A stretch of 64,000 nt of DNA from Pyxidicoccus caerfyrddinensis (GTDB lineage Bacteria; Myxococcota; Myxococcia; Myxococcales; Myxococcaceae), in contig NZ_JAAIYA010000001.1 in assembly GCF_010894405.1 (NCBI RefSeq), positions 245,341-309,340 of the forward strand. Reading direction: 5' to 3'. The position numbers and the translations under genes were made by a program. The notes beneath the pieces were generated by a model. That model ran no database searches. It saw only the letters and a program-made list of their open reading frames with translations, and was not told the DNA's origin. Below are positions 1 through 7,629 of this stretch, piece after piece. Positions within the stretch are counted from its first letter, which is position 1. Each line of letters starts with the position of its first letter.

Positions 1-1354
1 CCAGCGGGACGATCCACCGGTTGAGCAGGTCCTTGGGGGACACCTTCTGCCGGCCGAAGTCGTCGATGAGGAGCATCCCGTTGCTCGCCTTCATCTGGAA
101 CGGGGCCTCGTAGTACTTCACCTCCGGCGAGTAGACGAGGTCGAGCATCTCCAGCGTCAGCTCACCGCCCACCACGACGAGCGGGCGCCGGCAGCGCACC
201 CAGCGCCTGTCGTACGCGGGCGCGCCGTCGTCCTCCACGGGCTTGTGGAGGTTGGCGTCGAAGATCTTCACCACGAAGTCGTCGATGAGCAGCGCGTGGG
301 GGATGAAGATGTCCCCGTCGAAGCAGTTCACCATCCCCTGGCAGATGGCCGTCTTGCCGTTGCCGGGCGGGCCGTAGAAGAAGATGGCGCGGCCAGAGTT
401 CATCGCCGGGCCGATGCCGTCGAAGATGTAGTCGCGGATGACGAGGTCGCCGAACTTGTCCTGCATCCGCGCGCGGGTGATGCGGGTGCCGCGGACGGTC
501 TGCTTCTTCACCGCGGCCACCCACTCCTGGAAGGGCACGGGCGCGGGGCCGTTGTAGCGGTTGCGGTCGTTGATCTGCCGCAGCACGTCCGTCACGAACG
601 GGGTGAGCTGGTAGATCATCGTGGACTTGCCCACGCCGGACGAGCCACCGCCGCGGATGTCCACGTACTTCTGGCGGCGCAGGCCCTCGATGATGTCGTC
701 GACGATGGCCGTGGGGAGCTGGAGGCGCGCGGCCAGGTCCATGCCGCGCATCTCACCGGCGGCGAAGAGGGCCTTGAGGACCAGCTCCTCGATGAAGGTC
801 GCCGTGAGGCCCGTCTCGTCCAGGCCGCGCGGCTGCTGGGGCCAGAACCTGTCCCCAGTGACGACGGGCATGGAGCCGTCCGTGTTCCGGCGCTGCATGG
901 GGCGGCGCTCGGCGCCCGGGGCGGGAGGTGGGGCGGCGGCGGCGGGGGCGCGGCGCTCGGGGCCGGTGTACGCGGGGGTGGAGACCTGGGGGGCGGGAGC
1001 CGCCCGGGGCGCGGGAGGGGCGGCGGGCGGTGGGCGGCGCTCGGGTGGTGGGGCGAGCGGGGCCGGAGCGCGGCGCTCGGGGATGGCGGCGTCCGGGGAG
1101 ACGACGACGGAGCGGCGCTCGGTGGGGAAGTCGGGGCCCTCTGGCGGTGGTGGCGGGCGCTGGGCGGCGGGGGCTGGCGGCCGGGGCGGGAGCGCGGGGC
1201 TGGTGCCGGTGAGTCCCGTGCGCGCGCGAGGCGGGCCGGAGAGCACGGGGGATGCGGCCGGAACCGCGGGCGTCTCCACGGGGGTGACGCTGCGGTTGTC
1301 TTCGTCGGCCGGCTCGCCTGCGGCCGGGGGGGACGGCCTCCTGAACAGGGACAT
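1..1354 (-). CDS. AAA-type ATPase with disordered N-terminus (partial)
   Basis: Reads from ATG at 1354 off the left edge, so the C-terminus is missing; about 450 residues are visible. Residues 1-170 are Pro/Ala-rich and low in complexity, with the tripeptide ERR recurring (ERRSVVV, ERRAPAP, ERRPPP, ERRPMQRR). Residues about 180-235 look like a winged helix. An ATPase core follows, with Walker A GPPGNGKT near residue 330 and Walker B GMLLIDDFG near 428. The P-loop and acidic Walker B support ATP hydrolysis; the client is unknown. No strong ribosome binding site precedes the ATG. The gene is divergent from the secreted protein at 1543, and a 15-bp dyad lies between them. The ATPase call is firm; the biological role is not. 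Confidence 0.8.
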   Translation of the reverse strand, partial: MSLFRRPSPPAAGEPADEDNRSVTPVETPAVPAASPVLSGPPRARTGLTGTSPALPPRPPAPAAQRPPPPPEGPDFPTERRSVVVSPDAAIPERRAPAPLAPPPERRPPPAAPPAPRAAPAPQVSTPAYTGPERRAPAAAAPPPAPGAERRPMQRRNTDGSMPVVTGDRFWPQQPRGLDETGLTATFIEELVLKALFAAGEMRGMDLAARLQLPTAIVDDIIEGLRRQKYVDIRGGGSSGVGKSTMIYQLTPFVTDVLRQINDRNRYNGPAPVPFQEWVAAVKKQTVRGTRITRARMQDKFGDLVIRDYIFDGIGPAMNSGRAIFFYGPPGNGKTAICQGMVNCFDGDIFIPHALLIDDFVVKIFDANLHKPVEDDGAPAYDRRWVRCRRPLVVVGGELTLEMLDLVYSPEVKYYEAPFQMKASNGMLLIDDFGRQKVSPKDLLNRWIVPL

Positions 1355-1401
1355 TGGCGCTCGCTCGAGGGTGTTGGCCCCGGAGCCTACCGCATGGCTG
1401 C

Positions 1402-1416
1402 TGTTTCAATGAAACA
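1402..1416. promoter_or_regulatory. 15-bp perfect dyad in a divergent promoter region
   Basis: TGTTTCA-A-TGAAACA, a perfect inverted repeat, lies in the 188-bp gap between the divergent ATPase gene (start 1354) and the secreted-protein gene (start 1543). Position and symmetry fit an operator for a dimeric regulator. No regulator is recognised and chance cannot be excluded. Confidence 0.35.
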
Positions 1417-1542
1417 CCACGGTGACGGGTTTGGGCGGAATTCCGGTGGGCCCGGGTTTTCCGTGTCGGAGGGTTGTGGCATGGATGCGCGCCCCTTCGC
1501 CCCCGCCGGAGGGCACTCACCCCTCTCACCGGAGCTACATCC

Positions 1543-2322
1543 GTGAAGCGACTTCTGTCCCTGCTCACCCTCCCCTTGCTGCTCGTCGGTACCGCCGCGG
1601 CCGCGCAGACGACGACGCCCGTCATCACCTTCAACGCCAACTGGACCCTGGCCGAGTCCGCGCCGCTCGTGGCCGGAGGACAGGTGCAGGTGGCCTATGA
1701 CGCCACCCGCCTGCCGCAGTGCCGCACCACCCTGCCGGATGGGAGTCCCGGTTGGAGCCTCACCGGGTACTACCGGCTGAACGGTGGCACCGTGGGGAGC
1801 TTCGACGTGGCGGGTGCTCCGACCACGGGCGCCGCGCCCGTCATCGCCCTGCCCGTGGCAGGCCCGCTGGAGGTGTGGTTCCGCGTGGCCAGCGCGGGGT
1901 GTGAGGCGTGGGATTCGAACTATGGGACGAACTTCCGGTTCACCGTGCAGCCTGCGGGGACGGCGGTGCCGCCCACGATTGTGTTCCAGGAGGGCTGGGT
2001 GGAGTACGTCGTCGGCACGCTGAAGGCGGGCCAGCCGTTCGTCGTGGACTACGACCTCGACCGGCTCCCCGAGTGCCGGCTCCTCTACAACGGCGCGCCC
2101 ACGTGGGAAGTGTGGGTGTACTACCGGTTCGACAACGGCGTGACGGGGAGCAAGAGCGTCACGGCGGTGTCCGGGTACTCGCGGTTCGGGGTGCCGGTGA
2201 CCCTGACTCCGCCGGCTGGGGCGCGCTCGGTGTCGATGTGGTTCGAGAACTGGGACCGTGGGTACTGCCACCGGTGGGACTCGAACTTCAGCGCGAACTA
2301 CGGGTTCAGCTTGCAGCCGTAG
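1543..2322 (+). CDS. Secreted protein with two tandem ~115-residue domains
   Basis: The start is GTG at 1543, with GGAG 8 nt upstream; it gives a classical signal peptide (VKRLLSLLTLPLLLVGTAAA). The mature part is two homologous halves. Each has an opening (P)xIxF segment, a YD..RLPxCR motif, a YYR strand, a VWF or MWF strand, and an ending like C..WDSN....F..QP. The Cys pair in each half suggests one disulphide per domain. This resembles an uncharacterised myxobacterial secreted family that I recall as DUF6209; that name is from memory and unchecked. Export across the inner membrane is well supported. No catalytic motif is visible. A strong hairpin follows the stop codon. Confidence 0.8.
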   Translation: MKRLLSLLTLPLLLVGTAAAAQTTTPVITFNANWTLAESAPLVAGGQVQVAYDATRLPQCRTTLPDGSPGWSLTGYYRLNGGTVGSFDVAGAPTTGAAPVIALPVAGPLEVWFRVASAGCEAWDSNYGTNFRFTVQPAGTAVPPTIVFQEGWVEYVVGTLKAGQPFVVDYDLDRLPECRLLYNGAPTWEVWVYYRFDNGVTGSKSVTAVSGYSRFGVPVTLTPPAGARSVSMWFENWDRGYCHRWDSNFSANYGFSLQP

Positions 2323-2345
2323 CAGCCTGACTCCGTGTCGTCACT

Positions 2346-2385
2346 GGATGCCCCGTGGCCCCTGGCTGCGGGGCATCTGTGTTTG
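2346..2385 (+). terminator. Hairpin terminator after the secreted-protein gene
   Basis: A perfect 9-bp stem (GATGCCCCG at 2347-2355 paired with CGGGGCATC at 2369-2377) encloses a 13-nt loop and is followed by the T-rich TGTGTTTG. It lies 24 bp after the stop at 2322 and before the acyl-CoA dehydrogenase gene. Confidence 0.6.
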
Positions 2386-2451
2386 CGTGGGTCGAAAGTG
2401 TCCCCGTTGGGTTGTGTGCCCATCCGGAATGCCGGGTGTTAATTTCGGCGC

Positions 2452-4113
2452 ATGAGCTTCTTCCAGGAACCGCCTCGACTTGGGAACCAGTACGACGACG
2501 ACGCGCTCTTGCAGAGCTACCTGGCGCGCACGCTGCCGGAAGACCTCCGGCGCTCGCTGATGGATGAGTTCCGCGAGTTGGGGGACCTGGGTGGGGGCTA
2601 TTTCTATCAGTTCCAGCTGCGGGACCGGCTGAACGAGCCGGAGCTGACGCAGTGGGATGCGTGGGGCCACCGCATCGACCACATCGAGGTGTCGCCGCTC
2701 TGGAAGGAAGCAGAAGTCCTCGCGGCAAAGCGGGGGCTTGTGGCGACGGCGTACGAGCAGAAGAGCGCCGAGCTCAGCCGCGTGCACCAGTTCGTCCTGA
2801 ACTACCTCGTACAGGCATCGCTCGATGTGCACTCGTGCCCGCTAGCGATGACGGATGGTGCGGCAAGGTCGCTGCTCAATCTGGGGAACCGGGAGTTGAT
2901 TGACCGTGCCCTGCCCCACCTGACGTCGAGAGACCCCGCAGGCTTCTGGACGTCCGGCCAGTGGATGACCGAGCGGACCGGTGGCTCGGACGTGGGCCTG
3001 ACGCAGACGGTGGCGCGGCAGTCTCCCGAGGAGTGGAGACTGTACGGGACGAAGTGGTTCACGTCCGCGACGACTGCACAGATGGCGCTGACGCTGGCGC
3101 GGCCGGAGGGCAACGGTCCCGGTGGCAAGGGATTGGCCATCTTCTATGTGGAGACGCGGGATGCCGCAGGGAAGCTGAATGGCATCCAGATCAACCGGCT
3201 GAAGGACAAGTTCGGGACGCGGAAGGTTCCCACGGCGGAGTTGACACTGGATGGAACGCTGGCGATTCCGGTGGCCGGGCTGACGGATGGCATCAAGCAC
3301 ATGGCGTGGATGCTGAATGTGACGCGCACGTGGAATGCCATGGGCTCTGCGTGGAGCATGCGCCGGGCGATGGCGCTGGCCCGTGATTACGCACAGCGAC
3401 GGGTGCAGTTCGGCGCGAAGCTGGCGGAGAAGCCGCTCCACGTGGACACGCTGGCGGGACTGGAGGCGGAGTTCCAGGCGGGCTTCATGCTGGCCTTCCG
3501 CGCGGTGGAGTTGCTGGGGCGAATGGAGGCGAAGGTGGCCACGGAGCAGGAGTTGCTCCTGCAGCGGCTGGTGACGCCGCTGGCGAAGCTGACGACGGGG
3601 CGCCAGGCGGTGCACGTCACGTCGGAGGTCTCCGAGGCGTTCGGCGGCGCAGGATACGTGGAGGACACGGGCGTGCCGAGGTTGCAGGCGGACTCGCAGG
3701 TGTTGTCCATCTGGGAGGGCACTACGAATGTGCTGTCTCTGGACGTACTGCGGGCGCTGGCGAAGGACGGCACGCTGGAGGCGTTCTTCCACGAGGTGGA
3801 GGGACGGCTGGCGAAGGTGCGGGACCCGGGCCTGCGGCCCTGTGTGGACGCGGCGAACAGCGCGCTGGATCATGCCCGGGCATGGGTGTCTGGTGCGATG
3901 GGGAATCCCGCGACACTGGAAGCCGGGGCTCGGCGGTTCTCACTGACGCTGGGGCGGACGATAGAACTGGCGCTACTATGCAATCATGCTCAGTGGTGCC
4001 TGGATAATGAGCACGGGCCGAGGAGCAAGGCGGCGGCACGGCGGTTCGCACAGCATGGTGTGGACCTCATCTGGGATGAGATGAATGCGGATGACGTGCG
4101 CCTGCTGGGGTAA
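2452..4113 (+). CDS. Acyl-CoA dehydrogenase family protein, AidB-like
   Basis: 553 residues, the length of the AidB subgroup rather than of ordinary ~380-residue acyl-CoA dehydrogenases. Visible family motifs are TERTGGSDVG near residues 173-182 (FAD/substrate loop), an EAFGGAGYVED stretch, and WEGTTNV near 421-427, where the active-site Glu region lies. The C-terminal extra helical domain typical of AidB is present. AidB proteins are FAD-binding and are linked in E. coli to the alkylation-damage response; members elsewhere may act on other substrates, so the role here is inferred. ATG at 2452 is the first start. The gene is the last high-GC gene before the lower-GC island begins. Confidence 0.88.
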   Translation: MSFFQEPPRLGNQYDDDALLQSYLARTLPEDLRRSLMDEFRELGDLGGGYFYQFQLRDRLNEPELTQWDAWGHRIDHIEVSPLWKEAEVLAAKRGLVATAYEQKSAELSRVHQFVLNYLVQASLDVHSCPLAMTDGAARSLLNLGNRELIDRALPHLTSRDPAGFWTSGQWMTERTGGSDVGLTQTVARQSPEEWRLYGTKWFTSATTAQMALTLARPEGNGPGGKGLAIFYVETRDAAGKLNGIQINRLKDKFGTRKVPTAELTLDGTLAIPVAGLTDGIKHMAWMLNVTRTWNAMGSAWSMRRAMALARDYAQRRVQFGAKLAEKPLHVDTLAGLEAEFQAGFMLAFRAVELLGRMEAKVATEQELLLQRLVTPLAKLTTGRQAVHVTSEVSEAFGGAGYVEDTGVPRLQADSQVLSIWEGTTNVLSLDVLRALAKDGTLEAFFHEVEGRLAKVRDPGLRPCVDAANSALDHARAWVSGAMGNPATLEAGARRFSLTLGRTIELALLCNHAQWCLDNEHGPRSKAAARRFAQHGVDLIWDEMNADDVRLLG

Positions 4114-4311
4114 TTTTGCCCCTCTTTTCAGTCGCATCAGCTTTGATGCCGTAAGGGCCTGCAACTAACCGGCGCATAATACAGTCCTACGGTGGGTCGG
4201 ACATGCCCCAATGCTTACGTCTGGCACCGAAGCTTGCTTACCAACCCCTAGAGGCATACGGTCAGTACCACTCCGACTCCGCACTTACTGCGGAATCGGA
4301 GGGGGGAACCG

Positions 4312-5139
4312 ATGCCTTTCGATCCACCGCTCTCTCTGCAGGAACTCGAAAAGGCCTTCAGTGGCAAGTTCACAGTACTGAAGGAAGTTGCCGCTGGCGG
4401 CCAAGGAGCTGTCTTTGAAGCCAAGAATCAGATGCTTCAGACAGCGTCTTCGCTAGCACTAAAGATCTACTTCGGAGAGCAGATTGAAGAGCGGGCCGCA
4501 CGCGAAGTAGAGGCTCTGCGAACGATCACTGGGCCAACACTCACAAGCCTTCACGATGCTGGAACAGTCTCAATTCGAGGCGAGCGTTGCTTCTACATCG
4601 CAACTCAATTCGTGAATGGCGACACCATCTCATCAGTAATAGCAAAAGGCCCGATAGCTCCCCAAAGCGTCGCAAACATCGCTCATGACATCGCACTGGC
4701 GATCGAGAAACTCTGGGAGGCCAGAATTGTCCATCGCGACATTAAACCCAGCAACATAATCATCAACGACCAAGCAAGATCAGTCCTCATTGATCTTGGA
4801 CTTGCTCGACATCTGGCCCTCGACTCCCTCACCAGTATGGGCAAGACGTGGGGCACCATCGGCTACCTATCCCCTGAGCAAATGGAGGCCCAACGCGCAC
4901 TAACCTGCAAGTCTGACATGTTCTCGCTAGGAATTGTCTTGCAAGAATGCCTCCTGGGGCGCCATCCAACGCATCGACAGCAACTTCACCTCAAGAACGG
5001 CGGCATCCCGACTGCCAACCTAGCAAAGAACACTCCAGCCCCGCTGGCCAAACTAATTGATTCGATGGTGCACAAGAATCCCATCAAACGGCCCCTGCCG
5101 CAGACTGCTTGCCAACTAGCCCTACACTGCATTCCCTAA
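4312..5139 (+). CDS. Stand-alone Ser/Thr protein kinase
   Basis: 275 residues forming one complete kinase domain with no membrane segment or sensor domain. The glycine loop is AAGGQGAVFEA (27-37), the VAIK lysine is K51, the catalytic loop is HRDIKPSN (141-148), the metal aspartate is D161 in DLG, and the activation segment ends GTIGYLSPEQ (SPE instead of APE). All catalytic residues are present, so activity is likely. ATG 4312 follows a GGAGGGG ribosome binding site. The gene lies at the left of a lower-GC segment: 34 of 60 bases are G or C at 4681-4740. The next gene starts 4 bp after its stop, so the two are probably co-translated. The substrate is unknown; its partner is the obvious candidate. 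Confidence 0.9.
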   Translation: MPFDPPLSLQELEKAFSGKFTVLKEVAAGGQGAVFEAKNQMLQTASSLALKIYFGEQIEERAAREVEALRTITGPTLTSLHDAGTVSIRGERCFYIATQFVNGDTISSVIAKGPIAPQSVANIAHDIALAIEKLWEARIVHRDIKPSNIIINDQARSVLIDLGLARHLALDSLTSMGKTWGTIGYLSPEQMEAQRALTCKSDMFSLGIVLQECLLGRHPTHRQQLHLKNGGIPTANLAKNTPAPLAKLIDSMVHKNPIKRPLPQTACQLALHCIP

Positions 5140-5143
5140 AGCC

Positions 5144-6442
5144 ATGAAGAACTTCTACGCAATTGCTCGATTTAGAATGGCAACCCCCGCCGATACGGTC
5201 GACGGAGGCGTCATAATCCCTGCCGGGATAGCGGCCCCGGTTCTTGCTCGCAGAAAATTAAGCAAGAAATTCCCGCACCTCCGCCGCCGCCTTCTTGACC
5301 CACAAATCTACCTTGCAAACCTAAGCGCCTCACTATGCGCGGAAACATGCACCAACCTCATAAGCTATGGCTGGTTCGGGGAGGCCTCCATCGACCAATA
5401 CGACAGTCAGAAACTTACTCAGGCCCAATGGAAGGCCAGCGTCATTGGAGACGTGCTGAAGAAGTGGAAAGGCAAGCTTCCTTCCGCAGACGTCGACATC
5501 GACAACTCAATAACAACTTGCCTTGCACTCCAAGCCGCCATGGAGTGCGAAATGCTAATTCTTCCAGCACCACTCATTAGCTCAACAAAAGACATATCGA
5601 CATCCCTCCAGTGGCTAGATCGGGGCTTGGCGGCAACACAAAAGCTCAAGCTCACATCTCCCGCCCTTGCAACAATAGCCATTTCCGACCACTGCCTGCG
5701 CGCATTTGAAGCTTGGTCGAACCCCATTATAGATTCAATTCTCGACCAAGTAACAGCCCGAGCTCCATACGGAGCATATGTGGTTCTCGAACAAGCAAGC
5801 GAAGACGGTTATTATTTCAACCATCCCAACACAGTAAGCTCCCTACTTAGGTTAGTAGATGGGCTCAAAGCAGGCGGACTGAAACACGTCCACGTCGCAT
5901 TCGCAGGCGTCGCTGGCCTCTTGTCACTAATTGCCGGAGCCGACACTTGGTCTGCCGGATGGTATAGATCTCAACGACGCTTGCGCCTACGGGATTTTGA
6001 GCAAAAGGAGGGTCGCGCCTATCCAGCGTACTATTCGCACGCGCTGGCAGCAGAGCTTCATCTTGACGCAGATCTTGATGCAACAATCACAGGGGGTTTT
6101 CTACCCAAGCTTGGTGACAACACCCCAGCAAGTGAGGGGCTACTAAGAGCGCTTTCGACTGGCAAGAGAGTTTCGTCGGTTCCAGAATGGCAGTATCGCC
6201 AGTCCAATATCACAAGGGCAACCGAACACTTCTTGCATGCCATGACTAGAGAGACAAGGAAACTCTCCAGCATGACCCAAGACCAGCAAATAAAGTATGG
6301 AAGAGACTGGCTTGACGGTGCAACTCGGCTTGCAGCCGAAATATCTAGAATCGGAACTGAGTTCAACGCCCGAACGTCACTGATCCACCAACTGACGTGG
6401 CAACAGGCTTTCGATGAGTACTGCTCAAACGCCCAATCGTAG
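5144..6442 (+). CDS. Unknown 432-residue protein paired with the kinase
   Basis: Not recognised. ATG at 5144 lies 4 bp after the kinase stop, so the pair forms one operon. The protein is soluble, without signal peptide or transmembrane segment. Beta-alternating-alpha spacing is visible: a hydrophobic strand with LDPQIYLA (51-58), MLILPAPL (137-144), GAYVVLEQ (210-217), then VHVAFAGVAGLLSLIAGADT (249-268) followed by WSAGWY. This could be a TIM-barrel-like fold, but that is a weak impression, not an assignment. Composition is strongly unlike the neighbours: only 26 of 60 bases are G or C at 5761-5820. Horizontal acquisition with the kinase is likely. Confidence 0.75.
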   Translation: MKNFYAIARFRMATPADTVDGGVIIPAGIAAPVLARRKLSKKFPHLRRRLLDPQIYLANLSASLCAETCTNLISYGWFGEASIDQYDSQKLTQAQWKASVIGDVLKKWKGKLPSADVDIDNSITTCLALQAAMECEMLILPAPLISSTKDISTSLQWLDRGLAATQKLKLTSPALATIAISDHCLRAFEAWSNPIIDSILDQVTARAPYGAYVVLEQASEDGYYFNHPNTVSSLLRLVDGLKAGGLKHVHVAFAGVAGLLSLIAGADTWSAGWYRSQRRLRLRDFEQKEGRAYPAYYSHALAAELHLDADLDATITGGFLPKLGDNTPASEGLLRALSTGKRVSSVPEWQYRQSNITRATEHFLHAMTRETRKLSSMTQDQQIKYGRDWLDGATRLAAEISRIGTEFNARTSLIHQLTWQQAFDEYCSNAQS

Positions 6443-6501
6443 CTAGCCTACATCCGATGTGGATGACGCCCGCCCCACCCAGTAGCCGCCATCTACATCA
6501 C

Positions 6502-7212
6502 TCAAGCATCATGCGATCGTCGCTGTTCCCAAGCGCGCATAACAATCCAAGCCCAACTAGGTGAATTCACCTTCCGGAAACGCCCTCGCAGTTCAACGCG
6601 AACACTATCGCGACCAACACCAATCAGCCCTAGCCCTGAATGTCGGCATTCGGCACGCAACTCTCGCAACCCAACCAACTCCTCTGGGACGGCAACGTAT
6701 GACTTATTGGAAAACTGCAAGTATGATTTTGCCTGCTCGACTGCATCCCGCCACTTAATCAGCTTTGCTTCGACAGCAACAACTCTCGCGGACAGGGGGA
6801 ATCTTCCCGCGACCAGTACATACCGGTCAGACTTCATTCTAACCAATCCCAATCGCCTTAACTTGCGCACCGACTCAACCACCCGCGCAGGCTGAACAAA
6901 CAGCCGCTCCGAGAGTTCTTCACAACTTAGAGATCCCTGCCTTGAGAGTTCGGCCACCACGAACGCATCAAAGAATGACGCCCTCCCAAAAAAATCGAGC
7001 CGTTTACGCTTCGCCTTGGGTAATTGCACAAACAGCAAATCAGGGATAACAGCCCCCACCTGCAGTTCGTAGAAACATCTGGATTCATCTCCGGGCAATT
7101 CACGCTTCAGAAACGGTTGCATCTGTCTCGCAAGAACCTGAACAAGCTCAGACTCAAGCGAAAACGACGCCCGCTGGCGCGGCCTAGTCTTTGTGCTTCC
7201 TCCCTCAGTCAT
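6502..7212 (-). CDS. PD-(D/E)XK nuclease-like protein with internal winged helix
   Basis: 236 residues. An N-terminal helix with E18/E20, then a strand ending IPDLLF (D58), and later the strand VVAVEAKL (E148, K150) followed by a helix with Q160 and Y164. This is the order of a PD-(D/E)XK restriction-endonuclease fold: helix Glu, PD, ExK, then Q..Y. Between the two catalytic strands, residues 82-135 form a winged helix-turn-helix (SCEELSERLFVQPARVVESV). The nearest idea is a DNA-targeting nuclease or an inactive DNA-binding relative. The gene is convergent with the kinase pair, 59 bp apart, and shares their lower GC. The fold is read from motifs only. Confidence 0.7.
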   Translation of the reverse strand: MTEGGSTKTRPRQRASFSLESELVQVLARQMQPFLKRELPGDESRCFYELQVGAVIPDLLFVQLPKAKRKRLDFFGRASFFDAFVVAELSRQGSLSCEELSERLFVQPARVVESVRKLRRLGLVRMKSDRYVLVAGRFPLSARVVAVEAKLIKWRDAVEQAKSYLQFSNKSYVAVPEELVGLRELRAECRHSGLGLIGVGRDSVRVELRGRFRKVNSPSWAWIVMRAWEQRRSHDA

Positions 7213-7301
7213 TTAGTTTTCACCCACATAAAATCATTCCGGCACAGTGATCGCTATTAGCACGAATCTGGGCGTGCACAACCGCAGCCTGACATATCAC
7301 T

Positions 7302-7613
7302 ATGCTGCTGGCACTGGTCTCCCTGGTGGGTTTCATCGTGGCTGTGTGGAGCTACGTGGAGGAAATGACCTCGGGCGCGACGGTGCCCTACCACACCGTC
7401 GTCAGCGACACGGAGAAGCGCTTCGCCAACCTCACCCGCAACGTGGACGTGGGGCTGGAGACCTACGCCGACCTCTTCGAGCAGCTGGAGGTGCTCCCCT
7501 TCGCGGTCGGCTTCGACCTGACGGCCTTCGGGCTCGACGGGCTGCGGTGGGCCGCATCCGTCTTCGCCACCGCCGTGATGGTCGTGGAGGGGATGCTGTA
7601 CCAGGGCACCTGA
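7302..7613 (+). CDS. Small membrane protein, possibly a gene remnant
   Basis: 103 residues from ATG 7302; an in-frame stop at 7290-7292 rules out a longer form. Residues 1-18 form one membrane helix (MLLALVSLVGFIVAVW), the middle is amphipathic, and a second weak hydrophobic stretch lies near residues 84-95. GC-rich codon use returns here, so it belongs to the host side of the island boundary. No good ribosome binding site is seen. It could be the surviving C-terminal part of a gene cut by island insertion, or a genuine small membrane protein. Convergent with dnaE2. Confidence 0.4.
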   Translation: MLLALVSLVGFIVAVWSYVEEMTSGATVPYHTVVSDTEKRFANLTRNVDVGLETYADLFEQLEVLPFAVGFDLTAFGLDGLRWAASVFATAVMVVEGMLYQGT

Positions 7614-7629
7614 CGCTCCGTCGTGCCAC

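Noticed and set aside
245..1546. 433-codon plus-strand frame
   Set aside because: Antisense to the AAA ATPase, whose Walker motifs are intact; the frame is Gly/Arg/Ala-rich without any recognisable motif.
4114..7301. Attachment-site direct repeats or an integrase for the low-GC island
   Set aside because: I compared the two edges by eye and found only a small hairpin (GCATCA-GCTT-TGATGC, 4134-4149) after the acyl-CoA dehydrogenase; no matching repeat at the right edge and no recombinase gene.
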